From Fulvia fulva (lineage: Eukaryota > Ascomycota > Dothideomycetes > Mycosphaerellales > Mycosphaerellaceae), in contig NC_063024.1 of the NCBI RefSeq assembly GCF_020509005.1, positions 1,736,001-1,800,000 on the forward strand: DNA of 64,000 nucleotides. Direction: 5' to 3'. Below, in pieces: positions 1-11,044 of this stretch (position 1 is the first letter of the stretch; every line of letters starts with the position of its first letter). Below the pieces are notes generated by a model. The model was given only the letters and a program-made list of their open reading frames with translations. It did not search any database and was not told where the DNA came from. Made by a program: the position numbers and the translations under genes.

Positions 1-503
1 AGCTCCTCGTGGTCGGCGAGAGCTTCGGAGTTTTTGATGGCAATCAGGCTCCAGGAGGCGTTGAAGAAGAGGACAGTGCGAGGTGCTATTAATTCTTGGA
101 GAGTCCAGCCTCGCGTGAACCAGTCCGACCGCTCTAGCTGTGAGTCGAGGTCTTCAATTGGCGAGTCCGAACCATACAGAACGTCAAAGAGGTACACATA
201 ACACTCCGAAGCACATTCGTACCACTGGTACATAGAGTTGATAGCTTCCGAGAGTTCGGCGCTGCTTCTTTTGTCGATGCAGCATGTGTCAATCCATAGC
301 CAGGACAGTCCCCGGTCACGAGCGACTTTGCAGCTGCTAATTACTTTCTGGTAGCCCATGGAATCCTTCCTTCGCCCCTTCATGAAGTCTTTGGAGCCGA
401 GCTCATCGCTAGTCCACCGGTGGGAGAGAATGGCATACTTTGGCCGATTGACGTCGAAATTGAACTCGCAAAGCTCAACGGTGTCTGTGTCTATCAGCCA
501 CAT
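1..503 (-). CDS. HET-domain (heterokaryon incompatibility) protein, 3' part cut off by the window edge
   Basis: The frame is open from an ATG at 503 down to base 1 (about 167 residues) and runs off the window. It begins MWLIDTDTVEL and then shows the HET landmarks in order: KYAILSHRW (about residues 24-32), LWIDTCCIDK followed by SSAELSEAINSMYQWY (about 68-95), and RGWTLQELIAPR (about 133-144). HET domains mediate programmed death after non-self recognition in filamentous ascomycetes. The variable C-terminal part lies outside the window, so the subtype cannot be told. A broken relative lies directly upstream on the same strand, which suggests local duplication. Confidence 0.88.
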   Translation of the reverse strand, partial: MWLIDTDTVELCEFNFDVNRPKYAILSHRWTSDELGSKDFMKGRRKDSMGYQKVISSCKVARDRGLSWLWIDTCCIDKRSSAELSEAINSMYQWYECASECYVYLFDVLYGSDSPIEDLDSQLERSDWFTRGWTLQELIAPRTVLFFNASWSLIAIKNSEALADHEE

Positions 504-619
504 GTTGGTTAGATCCTGCCGAAAATCCGATGCAGCGAGACGTGTGAGACAAGTCCGCTTGAATATATACAGGTGTTAAAAATGGACCAAATCTCGTCGA
601 GCTGAAGAGCAAGCTTGGG

Positions 620-1165
620 GCTTAAGACGCGAGCACAGCTCCACCCACGAGAGAAGAGCTTGGCCCGCAGCGGTGGCGCTCAGCCCGGACTTCTGGGAAC
701 AGCTCATCTTGACGCCCATAGCGTCCTTGTGCTGCGGACTGTAGCGGCCTCTTCGGAACCGCTCCGAGATACAAAATTGGTCGATGCAGGTATCGCTCGG
801 CATATCGATGTCGACAGTGGCGAGGTGAACACATGCTACAGAGGCACGTTGATACCATTTGAACATGGAAACGATACGATAGCCTCCGACAATTCGGCGC
901 TGCTTCTTGCATCGATGCAGCAAGAATCCACCCATGCGTGGCGCAGTGTAGCGAAAGGATTCTCGTTACCTTGAGCTGTGGTCCGTTCTCCACGATACTG
1001 TTTGACAACCTTGCAGAACTTCTGCACTTTTCGATGACCCAGTGAGTCTCTATTTCGTCCCATTCGGAAAACCTTGAAATCGACCTCATTGCTAGACCAG
1101 CGGTGCGACAAGATAGCATAGGGTGGAATGGCACCGCCGGAGAACTTGATATCGATTAAACGCAT
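620..1165 (-). pseudogene. Frameshifted HET-domain gene fragment
   Basis: From an ATG at 1165 the frame reads MRLIDIKFSGG, YAILSHRWSSNEVDF and HAWVDSCCIDARSSAELSEAI, all matching the HET domain. Right after SELSEAI (near 900) the expected continuation SMFKWYQRAS is found only in another frame, so a one-base frame change interrupts the domain. The original frame stops at 836. The next landmark, RGWTLQEL, is only weakly recognisable (FRRGRYSPQH) in the shifted frame. About ten extra residues before the WVDSCCID motif may be a small insertion or an unrecognised intron. I read this as a decayed paralogue of the gene at 1-503. A sequence error is the alternative. Confidence 0.7.
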
Positions 1166-3621
1166 TGTGCAAGCTGTAGTGGTCTGAACTTGGGTGCTTC
1201 TTCCGTTCGACTTTTATGACAGTCGTCCTCGAGCCTCACTGGGCTGGGGCGTGCTGCGGCGCAGCCTTGCAGTGGTGGGATACGTAGTACTCGCTGCCTT
1301 TCGCGAGCTGCTGCGGCAACAGTGGTGAACACGGAACGCGCATTCTTTCAGGCAAAGTAAAACAACGTGACCTGCAGAGTAATCTCGCATGTTCGTACCG
1401 CTTGACATACCACCAGGGTCGTGATAGGCTGAAGTGGCGACTTTTGGCATGAATGTTGCTCCTCCATTGATTTGATCGGTATGAGACGCTGCTTCGAAGC
1501 TTGATTTATCTTATTGCCGCTAGTATCCCTGCCAAGTGCATCAGCAGCTCCATCGACCATATTAGACACGACAACCCTGTTCGCGTCAGTACAATCTGTA
1601 GGTCAAGTGATAATGTGAGCACGAAAGTGAAGTGCGCCAGGCCATTCATTCAAGGCCATCCTCGTAGCATCTTGCCCAGCAACTCAGGCCATCCAATGCG
1701 AGGATGATGCGCGATCTGTGAAGACTTCTTGTGATGTCGCTGAAACATATGGATATCTGTACATAAGACTATGAACCTGCGGCCGCAGGTGCTCCAGTCC
1801 CCGTGGCAGCGACTCCAGCACCAGGAGCGGGCGGCAAAAACAGAGGCATATATCCCTGCCAGACATGTCAGTCAAAGTTTGCAATGCTAGTCTATCCGGG
1901 CGCTGAACCTACAACTCCCAACGACAGCGCAGCCATTCCGACAGAAAGATAAGCCGGTGATGAGGCCGCCGCCTTCTGTGCAGGCGATTCCGAAAGCCAC
2001 TGCTGGATGGCGAATAGAACTGCCGTCCATCCAAGCATCCTGTCACCAGATCGTCAGTACAGGGGGATAGAGAGATGTCTTGGCGTATGTACTTGTTCCT
2101 GGTGAAGATTGCTGCCATTGGAAGTGTGCTAGTCATCGTGCCTGTGGGGAATTCCATCGTCAGCAAAGGAGTCGCATCGTTGATACGACGGGCGTCTGAC
2201 TTTGGAAGTCTTGGTTATCCTTGGAGTCCTCAGGTGGCATGTAAGGCACGACTGCAGTGACATGTCAGCAGTGATCACCAATCTGTCATCTTGTGGCCGT
2301 ACTGAGGTCGTCCCTGCGCATGTCTTTTTTGGTAGCCATGGTGGCACGAGATGGCGTCGATGCAGCTGGAGTGAGGTGTCGCGTGCCGGGTATCAGGAGA
2401 TGGTGCTAGACGGGTGTGTGTTGAGTGCGCGCAGCAGCAGACGGTAGATCGGGTGTGGAGGGCAAGGTCGGTGATGGACGGGCTGTCGGGTAGTCTAGCC
2501 GAATGCGGCAGCATTTCGGCAATAAGGCACGACGACATCTGAAGGGGCGGCACCTAAGCTCCATCACCATACATGTGGGTCACAATGCTTCAGCTGTCAC
2601 TGTACTTCATGCGTGATCGATAGTGAAGGTCACCTGCGGCATAGCACTATGTACTCACAGTCCAGATCAGACTGCTGCGGCGCCACCCGCGCGGCGACAC
2701 ACGTGCTGTAGACTGTAGTTCTAGGAGCGGTGGGTACCGCGGCTTATGCAGATGGAGGGATGCGAGCCGACCGGCGACGGAGATACATCAGCAAAGCGAA
2801 TCTTATGCTTTTTGTGAACCGGACACCGAACGGCGAGATTAGCTGATGAATGATTCGATCGGGTGGTGAGATTACAGGAGCATCATGTAGGAGGTGCGGC
2901 AGACTGGCAGTGTGTTGCCGGGTACGCAGCCCATCACAGGACGATTCAATTTGATTGCGTGCAACCCGTGCTCTTCTTAGCCAGAGCCGTGTGTGTGTGT
3001 GTGTGCGTGTGCGTGTGCGTGTGCGTGCGTGTGTGTGTGTGTGTGTGTGTGGCAGCGGTGGTATCACGTATCTCATTCCACGCCCCCGCCGGATCTAGGC
3101 ACAAAAGGCTAAAGTGTATCCTCTGCGCGGCATGCTGACTGCCAGCACTGCACAAGTACAGTACCTACCCAGCATCCATGGCCGAGGGAAACGCACGCCT
3201 CCGGTCATCTCGTAGCGGAGTACAGTATCCATAATCCAGCTTATCGAAAGGTCGCCTCCTTCGCCTTGGTAAGAGTCTAACTCTAGCGTCGCTTGTCTCG
3301 GCGGCCAGCGGACAGGGAAACACGGAAAGTGCCACAAGTGGTCAATTCGTGGGACGACGCGATCTACACCGTACACGGTACACGGTGCACGGGTGTCCGC
3401 CCGTGCGACTGGGATCAACCTCGACGCTCTTGCATGTCACCTACTGTATCCGTCCCTTTGTGTTCCTGTCCTCTGTATTGCACTGCACCTCTCCACCAAC
3501 GCACTCCTACACACCATATTCTGGACTATCTTTCCGAAGACACGATGATCACGAGGACGAATGGTTAACCGGGCTATCTTCGCGTCCCAAGTATGCTCCG
3601 ACAAGGCGCGAAGCACTGCCC
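1166..3621. other. Stretch without a supported gene
   Basis: I found no frame with a recognisable domain here. Short ORFs occur on both strands but none has a family signature. One open stretch near 1790-1950 on the + strand (Ala/Pro-rich, then CQTCQSKF) looks mildly protein-like, but I cannot place exons around it. The last few hundred bases are the probable 5' region of the MED12 gene. The only obvious structure is the GT-rich microsatellite at 2989-3051. Confidence 0.6.
2989..3051. repeat. Imperfect (GT)n/(GTGC) microsatellite
   Basis: About 63 bases of alternating GT units, interrupted by several GC substitutions in the first half and pure in the second half. On the opposite strand it produces a spurious poly-Thr-His reading frame. 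Confidence 0.97.
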
Positions 3622-6600
3622 ATGGATTACCGACCTGGGTATGGCACACAGAGACCACTTCCACCCCAGCGTGCGGTGAGCGGCTCCTATGCCCTCCAGC
3701 AAGGCCTCAGGAAGCCGCCTCTGCCCTCACGACTGAACAATGTGCGATCAGTCTCACAGCCGATCAATGTGGTCGACCTTACCAGCGATGGGGCCAAAGT
3801 TGGCCCCAGAAACACCGCAGCCTTCCTCCACAACAACGCCAGCGTCTACTCCTCTCCGGATGTCATTGACGTTGACGATGTCGACAGTGAGCGACCGGCC
3901 AAGCGAGCAAAGATTGGGAGTGGTCATGCAGTCGGTACTGGAAAGCGTGCCGTTACCAATCCCGATGGTCAAGGTGCTGCGTATCGCGTAGTTCCTGGCT
4001 CCCCTCTACCACAACTCCGCAAGCCGAGTGCGAATGCAAACAGGAATATGCCCCAGAAGAGTCGGCAGACAGTCGTTGATCGCATGGCACGGAGAGCGCG
4101 GTACACAGAGAGGGTGGACGACAATGGAGGGAGGCCGCAGTACGCGCTGGAACCTCCTCTGATCGCGACACGGCAGCCTCAGCTAAAAGATAAGGAGGGA
4201 AATGTTGTCAAGGATAAGAAGGGCAAGGACGTGCCGCGGAAAGTGCTCGACTTCTCTCCGTGGCATGGCCAACATCCTGAAGACATCCTGAACGAGAACG
4301 TTGTGAAGACTGGGTACTACGACAAGGCGCCAGGCGTCAACTCTACAGAGTCAAACTCTGCGAAACCCATGATCTGGCCGAATCTGAGCCAGAAGAACAA
4401 CATGGGACTGCAGACGCTGTCCTATCTGTTCAGCTCGGTGATGGAGAAACGACAACAGCAAGGCAAAGTCACGGCAGCCCCCTCCTTTCGGCCTCCTCCT
4501 CGCATCACGGTACCAGATACTAAGCGCGAGGCATGGCTGCGAGACTTGGCCAACAACGAAGTTCCTGTACGGAAGCAGAGTCGAGCAATACCACACGGCA
4601 TCAAAGGCAAGGCACTTATGGAACAGTGTCTGGCCAAAAACGTGCCCATTCCTCGTGCGATCTGGCTTGCCAAGTGTGTCGGAGCGAACGAACTACGTCA
4701 ATTTAGGCGCAAGGGTGTCAGCGGCACGGCGGCAGCGAGCAAAGAGAGTCAATGGATTCGTGAGTGGACTGTGAGCATCGAGCAGTTTCTCGAGAGTATC
4801 ATATCTACATGCGGTCAGCCAGATTGGCAGTCGAAGATGGATTACGCCATGAAGATGGCCACGAGCTTCTACGCCGAACGCATCCTGGAGCGCGACCATT
4901 ACTTGGACTGGATTGTGTCATCGTTCGCTCAAGCAAAGATGGAGAGGCTTCCTATTTGGATAATCCTTGTGCAATTATATTGGAAAGACATCACCACCTT
5001 TGGCAGAAGAGGGAGGCAACTCGCAAAAGGAATCTTGGAAAGACTGCATCAGATCACGATGGAGAACTCACGCTCCAACGACGCACTTCGAGATCGACTG
5101 AAGAGACTTGTCGTCGTCATGGCAGTCACCAATAGAGGCTGCTTGATCTTGCCCAAGACATGGGCGACTTACAGGTACCTCTTGACACCAAAGACTCTCC
5201 ACGGACAAAACGCCAACCTCGATACACCAGCTCAGAACATCAGCAAGCGGAACAATAGACTTTTGCTCAGGACACCTCGAAATACATATTGCGCACTCCT
5301 CGGCCTATACGCAATCTTGGACACCGTAGGCTTTGACGTTGATGTCGAGAAGCTCACCGCGATTTGCACAATGACGATTCCGAACATCTACAAGTTGATA
5401 CCCGCGCTGATGAGCTGGGCCGGAACAGCATATCGGACTGCAACACATCGAGTCTATCTTACTGCAAAGATCATCGCTCACCTGAACAATCAGGGACATG
5501 ACACAGATGGTATCATCATGGACTTTTTGAAGTCAGCCAAGGCATCTTCTCTGTCTAAAGGAGATGTGCATGCGGTGATCACGGAGCTCGTGCGTACACA
5601 TTGCTTCTCCACAGGTCGCTTCCTACAGTGGCTGATCACCAGTGGCTTACTTTTTGCAGGCACAGAGATGTCGTTGGCGACAGGACTACTCCCTGCGCTG
5701 CCAATCGATGCACTGCCGTCACACCTCCTGAACACTCGCCAGATGCTGATGAGGCGTCTGGGACAAGCAGTCGACGAGAGCACGACTATGAACTGGCTGC
5801 TCGCTCGTGTTGACCTTTCAACCGGGATTCTACACTCGCAGCCAGACGACTTCTTTGCTGGACTCGAAGCATTGAGCGGCTCCTCCAAACTCCAGTTCGC
5901 GCAGCTAGTGATGTCTCGAGCCAACATTCTAGCCAAAGAGGGCGCACTGAGTGTGCATTGCTTCTGCACACTGCGGGACATTCTCCGACGCTGCGGTGAT
6001 CTCGTTGCTTTGAGCGATTTCACACAGGCCGCATTCAACACGAACGACACAGCACTGCTTGCCACGGTCGCAGATACTATCAACATGCATGCGATGACAC
6101 TCGCGGCTCTCGGTCGTCTTCAACAGGTGCTGGAAGGTCTCGTAGAGCAGTACCGAAACCTGAGATCTCAGCAGCCGCTCGATCGGAGCTTCAACCTAGC
6201 ACTGGTGTCTCTCACCCGTCGATTTCCCGAGAAGGCGTCGTTCGTCAGGCTGTTGGAAAACGACCTTACTATCTGCGATCAACGGATCTCCTTAGCAGTA
6301 TGCTCGCCGGCGTCGGATAACCTGGTAAGCATGCAGGCCTCGAACCTCGACTCGGACAGCGACATTGATGCCGTCTTCGCGAGCGGCAACACCATGGACG
6401 AGCAGCTCATGCACCGAGTGTTCACACGAATTGCCAAATGTGCCGGTGCGCCAGCTTCATCGAATGTTCAAAGTCCCAGCAAAGTTTGCGCTTGGCTGAA
6501 TCAATTGCGAGCGGTCGACATTGGCAATTTTGAGATACTGGCGAGGAACTACATTCGGGCATGCCTGAAGAACGCTGGAGACAATACCGGACCAATCAGT

Positions 6601-8052
6601 GTGCTATGTGCGCTTGTCGCAAGCGGGTGCACCCAGTTGGACACCATCGCTGACCTCGCCCTCGAAGCCAAGACATCGTCTGCTGCCTGCATCGCTACGC
6701 GCTTGATCGTTTCGAAGACCCTCACGAACGAGAATCTTCACGCAGCAGAACACTACCGGTTCCAGGTCCTGCAGGCACGATACGTTGCCGAGCGCGCGGA
6801 CAAGGTAGTTCCGCTGGCTGCCGGTGCCACGGAAGATCCTAAGTGTCCTGTGGACGATCCTGGTTTGGTGAACTTGGTACTGGACTATGCGCTGAGCTGC
6901 TACGATCTTGCCGTGAGCACTTCCATCAAGGTGCCACTATCGCCTACCTATTTGTCGAACTGTGGCAGGATGACGCAGAACATCTTCGGCTTGACACATG
7001 CTGTGGGGGAACAGAACGCAAACATGGCTGCCAAGTCGATCATCGCTCTGGCCGATCCTTTGTCCATTGTTCAGTGCTCCGCTCTGTTGACATTCTACGC
7101 CAAGGTTGGGACGTTCAAGACCGAAGAAGGCAGTGCTGCACTGCAACAGGCTATCCTTCAGGCCATCAAGGATGGATGCGAGGTCTGGCCGCAGCTTCTC
7201 GAGAGCGCGGGACAAGAGACTATCAATGGCATCTACCAGTGGGCGAAGGAGCAAGTACTGAACAGCGCTCTGCGATTCGACGATTCAACATCAATGGACT
7301 ACGACGAGCTACAGAAGATTCTCCAGATACTCAATGTCGCGCATAATGCTGCAAAGGACGAAAACAGCGGCTTGATTATCTCCGGTATTGCTGAGAAGCT
7401 CAAGAGCCTCGATGCTGAGCTCTCAGCGCAGGATGCTAACGCCGCCCACGATAGCAAGCAGCATCTGCAGTCTCTGGACATACTCCTGCACCTGGCAGTA
7501 CTGTACTCGACGAGCGCGAATTCGTCCAACGATTCTCTGCAGCAGAATCGTTGTAACCTCCTCGCGTCGCTTTGCAGCCTCTTGGTCAACCCACAGCTTC
7601 AAAGCCACCAAGACAAGCTCGAGTACATCCACGACGTAGCCTCCACAATCGCGGATAACCTCCCAGAACAAGCCTTGGCAGGACTAGCAAAGAGCGCCAC
7701 CACCGGCATCGCACGAGATGCCCGTCTCGCATCAATCCTCGGCGGTACACAGTCTCCCGATGCTTGGCTAGCGCTGGTCTCGTACCTTCAACCACAGCCG
7801 CAGATCTCACAGCAGCAGCGGGTGCTCATGAAGCAAGCACAAGTCCACGGACAATCTGGACGCGTGCCGCAACCGCCTGTCCAGCAGCAACACACGGGTT
7901 TATTGAAGATGCCGGTAAAAGTGGAAGATCGACCAACACGATCGGTCCCCTTCCCACTAAGAAGCTGGGAAATCATCCCGGATGCTGCGGTGTCGATGGG
8001 GGAGAATGACACGAGTTTGAGTTTGAGTTTGTTTGGGGCGAGGAAGTGTTGA
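3622..8052 (+). CDS. MED12: Mediator complex subunit 12 (Srb8-type), kinase-module scaffold
   Basis: A single exon of about 1476 residues. MED12 joins Cdk8, cyclin C and MED13 in the dissociable Mediator kinase module in the nucleus. The N-terminus is Pro/Gln-rich and followed by VVDLTSDG. The Med12 signature lies at about residues 205-280 (FSPWHGQHPEDILNENVVK, then a GYYDKAP stretch), and next is an LCEWAV-type region (AIPHGIKGKALMEQCL, IPRAIWLAKCVGANELR, WTVSIEQFLE). The rest is long helical-repeat sequence ending in a Gln-rich tail. The frame is open from 3349, but the 91 extra residues are unlike the family. The ATG at 3622 gives an N-terminus (MDYRPGYGTQRPLPPQR) of the usual style. The length fits filamentous fungal homologues. 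Confidence 0.93.
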   Translation: MDYRPGYGTQRPLPPQRAVSGSYALQQGLRKPPLPSRLNNVRSVSQPINVVDLTSDGAKVGPRNTAAFLHNNASVYSSPDVIDVDDVDSERPAKRAKIGSGHAVGTGKRAVTNPDGQGAAYRVVPGSPLPQLRKPSANANRNMPQKSRQTVVDRMARRARYTERVDDNGGRPQYALEPPLIATRQPQLKDKEGNVVKDKKGKDVPRKVLDFSPWHGQHPEDILNENVVKTGYYDKAPGVNSTESNSAKPMIWPNLSQKNNMGLQTLSYLFSSVMEKRQQQGKVTAAPSFRPPPRITVPDTKREAWLRDLANNEVPVRKQSRAIPHGIKGKALMEQCLAKNVPIPRAIWLAKCVGANELRQFRRKGVSGTAAASKESQWIREWTVSIEQFLESIISTCGQPDWQSKMDYAMKMATSFYAERILERDHYLDWIVSSFAQAKMERLPIWIILVQLYWKDITTFGRRGRQLAKGILERLHQITMENSRSNDALRDRLKRLVVVMAVTNRGCLILPKTWATYRYLLTPKTLHGQNANLDTPAQNISKRNNRLLLRTPRNTYCALLGLYAILDTVGFDVDVEKLTAICTMTIPNIYKLIPALMSWAGTAYRTATHRVYLTAKIIAHLNNQGHDTDGIIMDFLKSAKASSLSKGDVHAVITELVRTHCFSTGRFLQWLITSGLLFAGTEMSLATGLLPALPIDALPSHLLNTRQMLMRRLGQAVDESTTMNWLLARVDLSTGILHSQPDDFFAGLEALSGSSKLQFAQLVMSRANILAKEGALSVHCFCTLRDILRRCGDLVALSDFTQAAFNTNDTALLATVADTINMHAMTLAALGRLQQVLEGLVEQYRNLRSQQPLDRSFNLALVSLTRRFPEKASFVRLLENDLTICDQRISLAVCSPASDNLVSMQASNLDSDSDIDAVFASGNTMDEQLMHRVFTRIAKCAGAPASSNVQSPSKVCAWLNQLRAVDIGNFEILARNYIRACLKNAGDNTGPISVLCALVASGCTQLDTIADLALEAKTSSAACIATRLIVSKTLTNENLHAAEHYRFQVLQARYVAERADKVVPLAAGATEDPKCPVDDPGLVNLVLDYALSCYDLAVSTSIKVPLSPTYLSNCGRMTQNIFGLTHAVGEQNANMAAKSIIALADPLSIVQCSALLTFYAKVGTFKTEEGSAALQQAILQAIKDGCEVWPQLLESAGQETINGIYQWAKEQVLNSALRFDDSTSMDYDELQKILQILNVAHNAAKDENSGLIISGIAEKLKSLDAELSAQDANAAHDSKQHLQSLDILLHLAVLYSTSANSSNDSLQQNRCNLLASLCSLLVNPQLQSHQDKLEYIHDVASTIADNLPEQALAGLAKSATTGIARDARLASILGGTQSPDAWLALVSYLQPQPQISQQQRVLMKQAQVHGQSGRVPQPPVQQQHTGLLKMPVKVEDRPTRSVPFPLRSWEIIPDAAVSMGENDTSLSLSLFGARKC

Positions 8053-9016
8053 GATAACACAACGACACGCTCTTCGCGAGGAGTTTAAGTTGCGCATATG
8101 GGGTTGATTATGTTCATTTGTGATTTGAAAGGCGCCCTGGAGAGATGGGGTATGGGTTATGAGCATATGGGCAGTCACGGGGCGTGGCAGATGGGTAACG
8201 AAAGGGGTGATACCTGGATTGCATTGTGTGCTGGATATTATGAGGTGTCGGTACTGGCGTTTTTGTGAAGGGTTTCGCTTCATGATGAGATGATGGTTGT
8301 GATTTGTTGTTAGGGGTGGTGGTGGTGTGGATAGACACCAGAGGTTGAGAGTGTTTAGGCTGGGGCTATATAGCTGTATTGAGAGGTTGTTACATGAGTT
8401 GGTCGTTCTATTCCATTGTGTCAGGTGTGTTGTGGATGGATAGATGACTGATTGGGTGGTAGTCGTATGGTTTCTTGGTGGAGTGTTGGTGTTGTCTCCA
8501 TCGAATCGAATATGTAAAACTCATCCGCCTGCCTCTATGATGCAGAACTACATACCCAGTATTCTTGAAAACACACAAACTCATAGCAGTCCTAAAGAGA
8601 AGCGCTAAAACGCCTCGTCGCCCTCGATATCGCCGTCCCAGATGTTCTTCTCGCACACTACCTCAACCCTACATGACATAAGCAGCGCATGTGATACCGG
8701 AGGACGTGCCGAGATACCCGCCGCTGTTTCTGTTTTCGGACAGAGCTGCGGCACGAAGGATCACGTAGCAGCAATGCAGCATGCCACCAATACCGTGAGC
8801 ACTGCCACCGGGTCAATCGTACGTTGAGCGCCTAGTAAGTGGTATTCCGTTGTCCAAAACTCCTTATACTTGACACGTTCCGAGTCTCGCTCAGCCGCCT
8901 TTGTGCATCAGTTGAGAGAGGTTTGTTGTTCAGCTCGCTTTCGCGTTACGAGGGTGTATCTTTCCATCTCGTTCTTCACGAAGTGTTGTATACTACCACA
9001 GCAGGGAGGAAGCAAT
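8053..9016. other. Intergenic region between MED12 and the next + strand gene
   Basis: GT-rich 3' flank of MED12 followed by the 5' flank of the gene at 9017. Short ORFs on both strands carry no recognisable domain. Nothing else is supported. Confidence 0.6.
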
Positions 9017-10318
9017 ATGGCATCGAATACGCTCGATCCCAAACGAGCGGCGGCAGCGTTACCAGTGTCGCCAGCTGTCAGCTATAGGGACGATCCGGAC
9101 GCGCTTTCGATGCATACGACGAGAGGCGGTTACGAGTATGATGATGCTCCCGAGTTCGACGATGTACCACAGCTACCCTCCTACGACGAGAGCGTGACCG
9201 CCGAAGGGTCATCGGACGACCGAGCTGCACCCCAGCCCGTCGATGAGTACCAAATCATCACAGCACCAAAGACGAATCGAAATTGGGGCACCAAGCATAC
9301 CCACTCCCCTCACAAAGCAGTAGGCTCAGAAACAAGCATCCGCATGGACGAACGTCTGCTGGAGTCAAAAGAGCTGTACGAGTACATCGAGAATTACCTC
9401 CGGATGATTCCACCTCGTCCAATGATCCGCATACAAGGCTGGCACTGGCAGAAGACGAAGAAGAGGGATAAGACCGAGACGGAGAGAATTTACGACTTCA
9501 ACATCGTCCTCAATATGCAATCTCTCCTCCCATCGTCGCGCGATAAGGGCTGGGTCACGGCGCACACGGCAGATAACAGCGACAAGGTCTACCGTGGTAG
9601 TTTCCGCAAGACGCGAGCGCCGGGGTATAGACAGGACATCGAAGTTGGGGAAGAGGGTACGCCGGATCTGCGGGAGTGGTGTAAGCGCTTCGCGGAGTGT
9701 AAAGCCGCGCTGAAGATTTTCCGCGTCGAGCGTAGTGTTGTTGGCATGAATACGGATTTGATCAAAGAGGAACTCGAACCTCTCATCAGATCGACGCACT
9801 ACCGCGGCCACATCGACATCACCTTCCCAACCGCTGACCAGAACGTCGATATATACACGCCCCACTGGCTGAATAGCGCCCGTCTCTCCTGGGTCCGGTG
9901 GATCTTTTACCTGACCTTCTTATGGATATTCACATGGCCTGTTCTGTTCTTCATGACGAAGCGGTGGGATGTTTATAACGTGCAATGGTCTTTTTCTAAG
10001 ATCTTCACAATCGATGCGGAAGGGAGGCAAGAGAAGCGGTATGCGGTTATGAGTGAGAGGGCTTGGATCAATAGGCATGCGGATCTTGTAAGGAGCTTGG
10101 TGCTGGATAGGTTTCATGGGGATGGGACGGATATGCCGGTGAATGTTGATGTGGATGTTGAGGGGAGTGGGAGGGGGGCGAGGGGGCAGGTGCCGCGGAC
10201 GGGGAATGGGAGCGTTGATGCTGCGGTGGGATTCATACAGGGTGGTGTTGGAGCGTGGAATGCGTTTAATGGGAGGGCGCAGAGGGAAGGGTGGGGAGCG
10301 GATGAGTCGGGGTGTTAG
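9017..10318 (+). CDS. Uncharacterised, conserved-looking fungal protein with a C-terminal membrane segment
   Basis: About 433 residues in one exon. The ATG at 9017 is chosen because the 49 upstream residues of the same frame look non-coding. The first 90 residues are acidic and low in order (DAPEFDDVPQLPSYDE, a PSY-type short motif). A compact folded region follows with RIQGWHW, a KKRDKTETERIYDF stretch, then ECKAALKIFRVER. A hydrophobic segment at about residues 290-315 (WIFYLTFLWIFTWPVLFF) is followed by KRWDVYNVQWSFSK, so the protein is probably anchored in an internal membrane. The C-terminal 70 residues are Gly-rich. I do not recognise a named family and assign no function. Confidence 0.8.
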   Translation: MASNTLDPKRAAAALPVSPAVSYRDDPDALSMHTTRGGYEYDDAPEFDDVPQLPSYDESVTAEGSSDDRAAPQPVDEYQIITAPKTNRNWGTKHTHSPHKAVGSETSIRMDERLLESKELYEYIENYLRMIPPRPMIRIQGWHWQKTKKRDKTETERIYDFNIVLNMQSLLPSSRDKGWVTAHTADNSDKVYRGSFRKTRAPGYRQDIEVGEEGTPDLREWCKRFAECKAALKIFRVERSVVGMNTDLIKEELEPLIRSTHYRGHIDITFPTADQNVDIYTPHWLNSARLSWVRWIFYLTFLWIFTWPVLFFMTKRWDVYNVQWSFSKIFTIDAEGRQEKRYAVMSERAWINRHADLVRSLVLDRFHGDGTDMPVNVDVDVEGSGRGARGQVPRTGNGSVDAAVGFIQGGVGAWNAFNGRAQREGWGADESGC

Positions 10319-11044
10319 AGGAGAATTTGGCGTGGTGCATACGTGTACGGTAAGGGAGCATGGAAGGATGCCAGATTGTGGGATCTGGATGCAAGCCACT
10401 TGACGTGTGGTCACAGACCATGGAGCGGTATGCTTCGGCCACCAAACGAGCTTCTCCGCAGCAGCAAGCAGGAGGGCACATACCCGGCCCTGTCAACGCA
10501 AGATCATATACTGGAGTGGTGCTCAACATACGTACCGCAAGTCCCATGACCCAGAGTCGATCAACAAGCCATCCGAATCCATCGCAAGTGGTAACAGTCA
10601 TCGTATACGACCGTATCGCGAGCTCAAACACTTCCACCTCCCCGCCTCGCTGTACCCACGCACCGCCACGAGTCCCCGGAGTCTAGCCAAAGACAGCATA
10701 TTCAGGACGACCGGCACTCACGATGGCGACAACTGAAACCGAGGGAGAAACACCATCTGCGAACTCAATCTACGTCGCACGTGCTGTTTGCCGATCGGCG
10801 CCCAATCAAGAAGCCATGAGGAAAGCTTATTCGCCGCGCAGCTTCGTCGTGCGGCAAGACTTGCTCGGTCTAGAACAACCACAACCACGCGTTATCACGG
10901 CACACGTGCGAAATGGGGTAGTGCTTTGAGGGCGTGGTAGGTATCGCTGATGCATTGCTGTGAGGAAGCGGAAGGAGCCGCTTCTGCAGGGAGTTAGGAT
11001 GGCGATCTGCCAATGATCGTGCAGGACGGTAGGTATCGAGCAGT

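Noticed and set aside
2744..3155. Minus-strand ORFs with long Thr-His runs
   Set aside because: They are translations of the GT microsatellite, not a protein.
3349..3621. N-terminal extension of the MED12 frame
   Set aside because: The 91 residues are Cys/Ser/Thr-rich and unlike any MED12 N-terminus. The ATG at 3622 opens the expected Pro/Gln-rich start.
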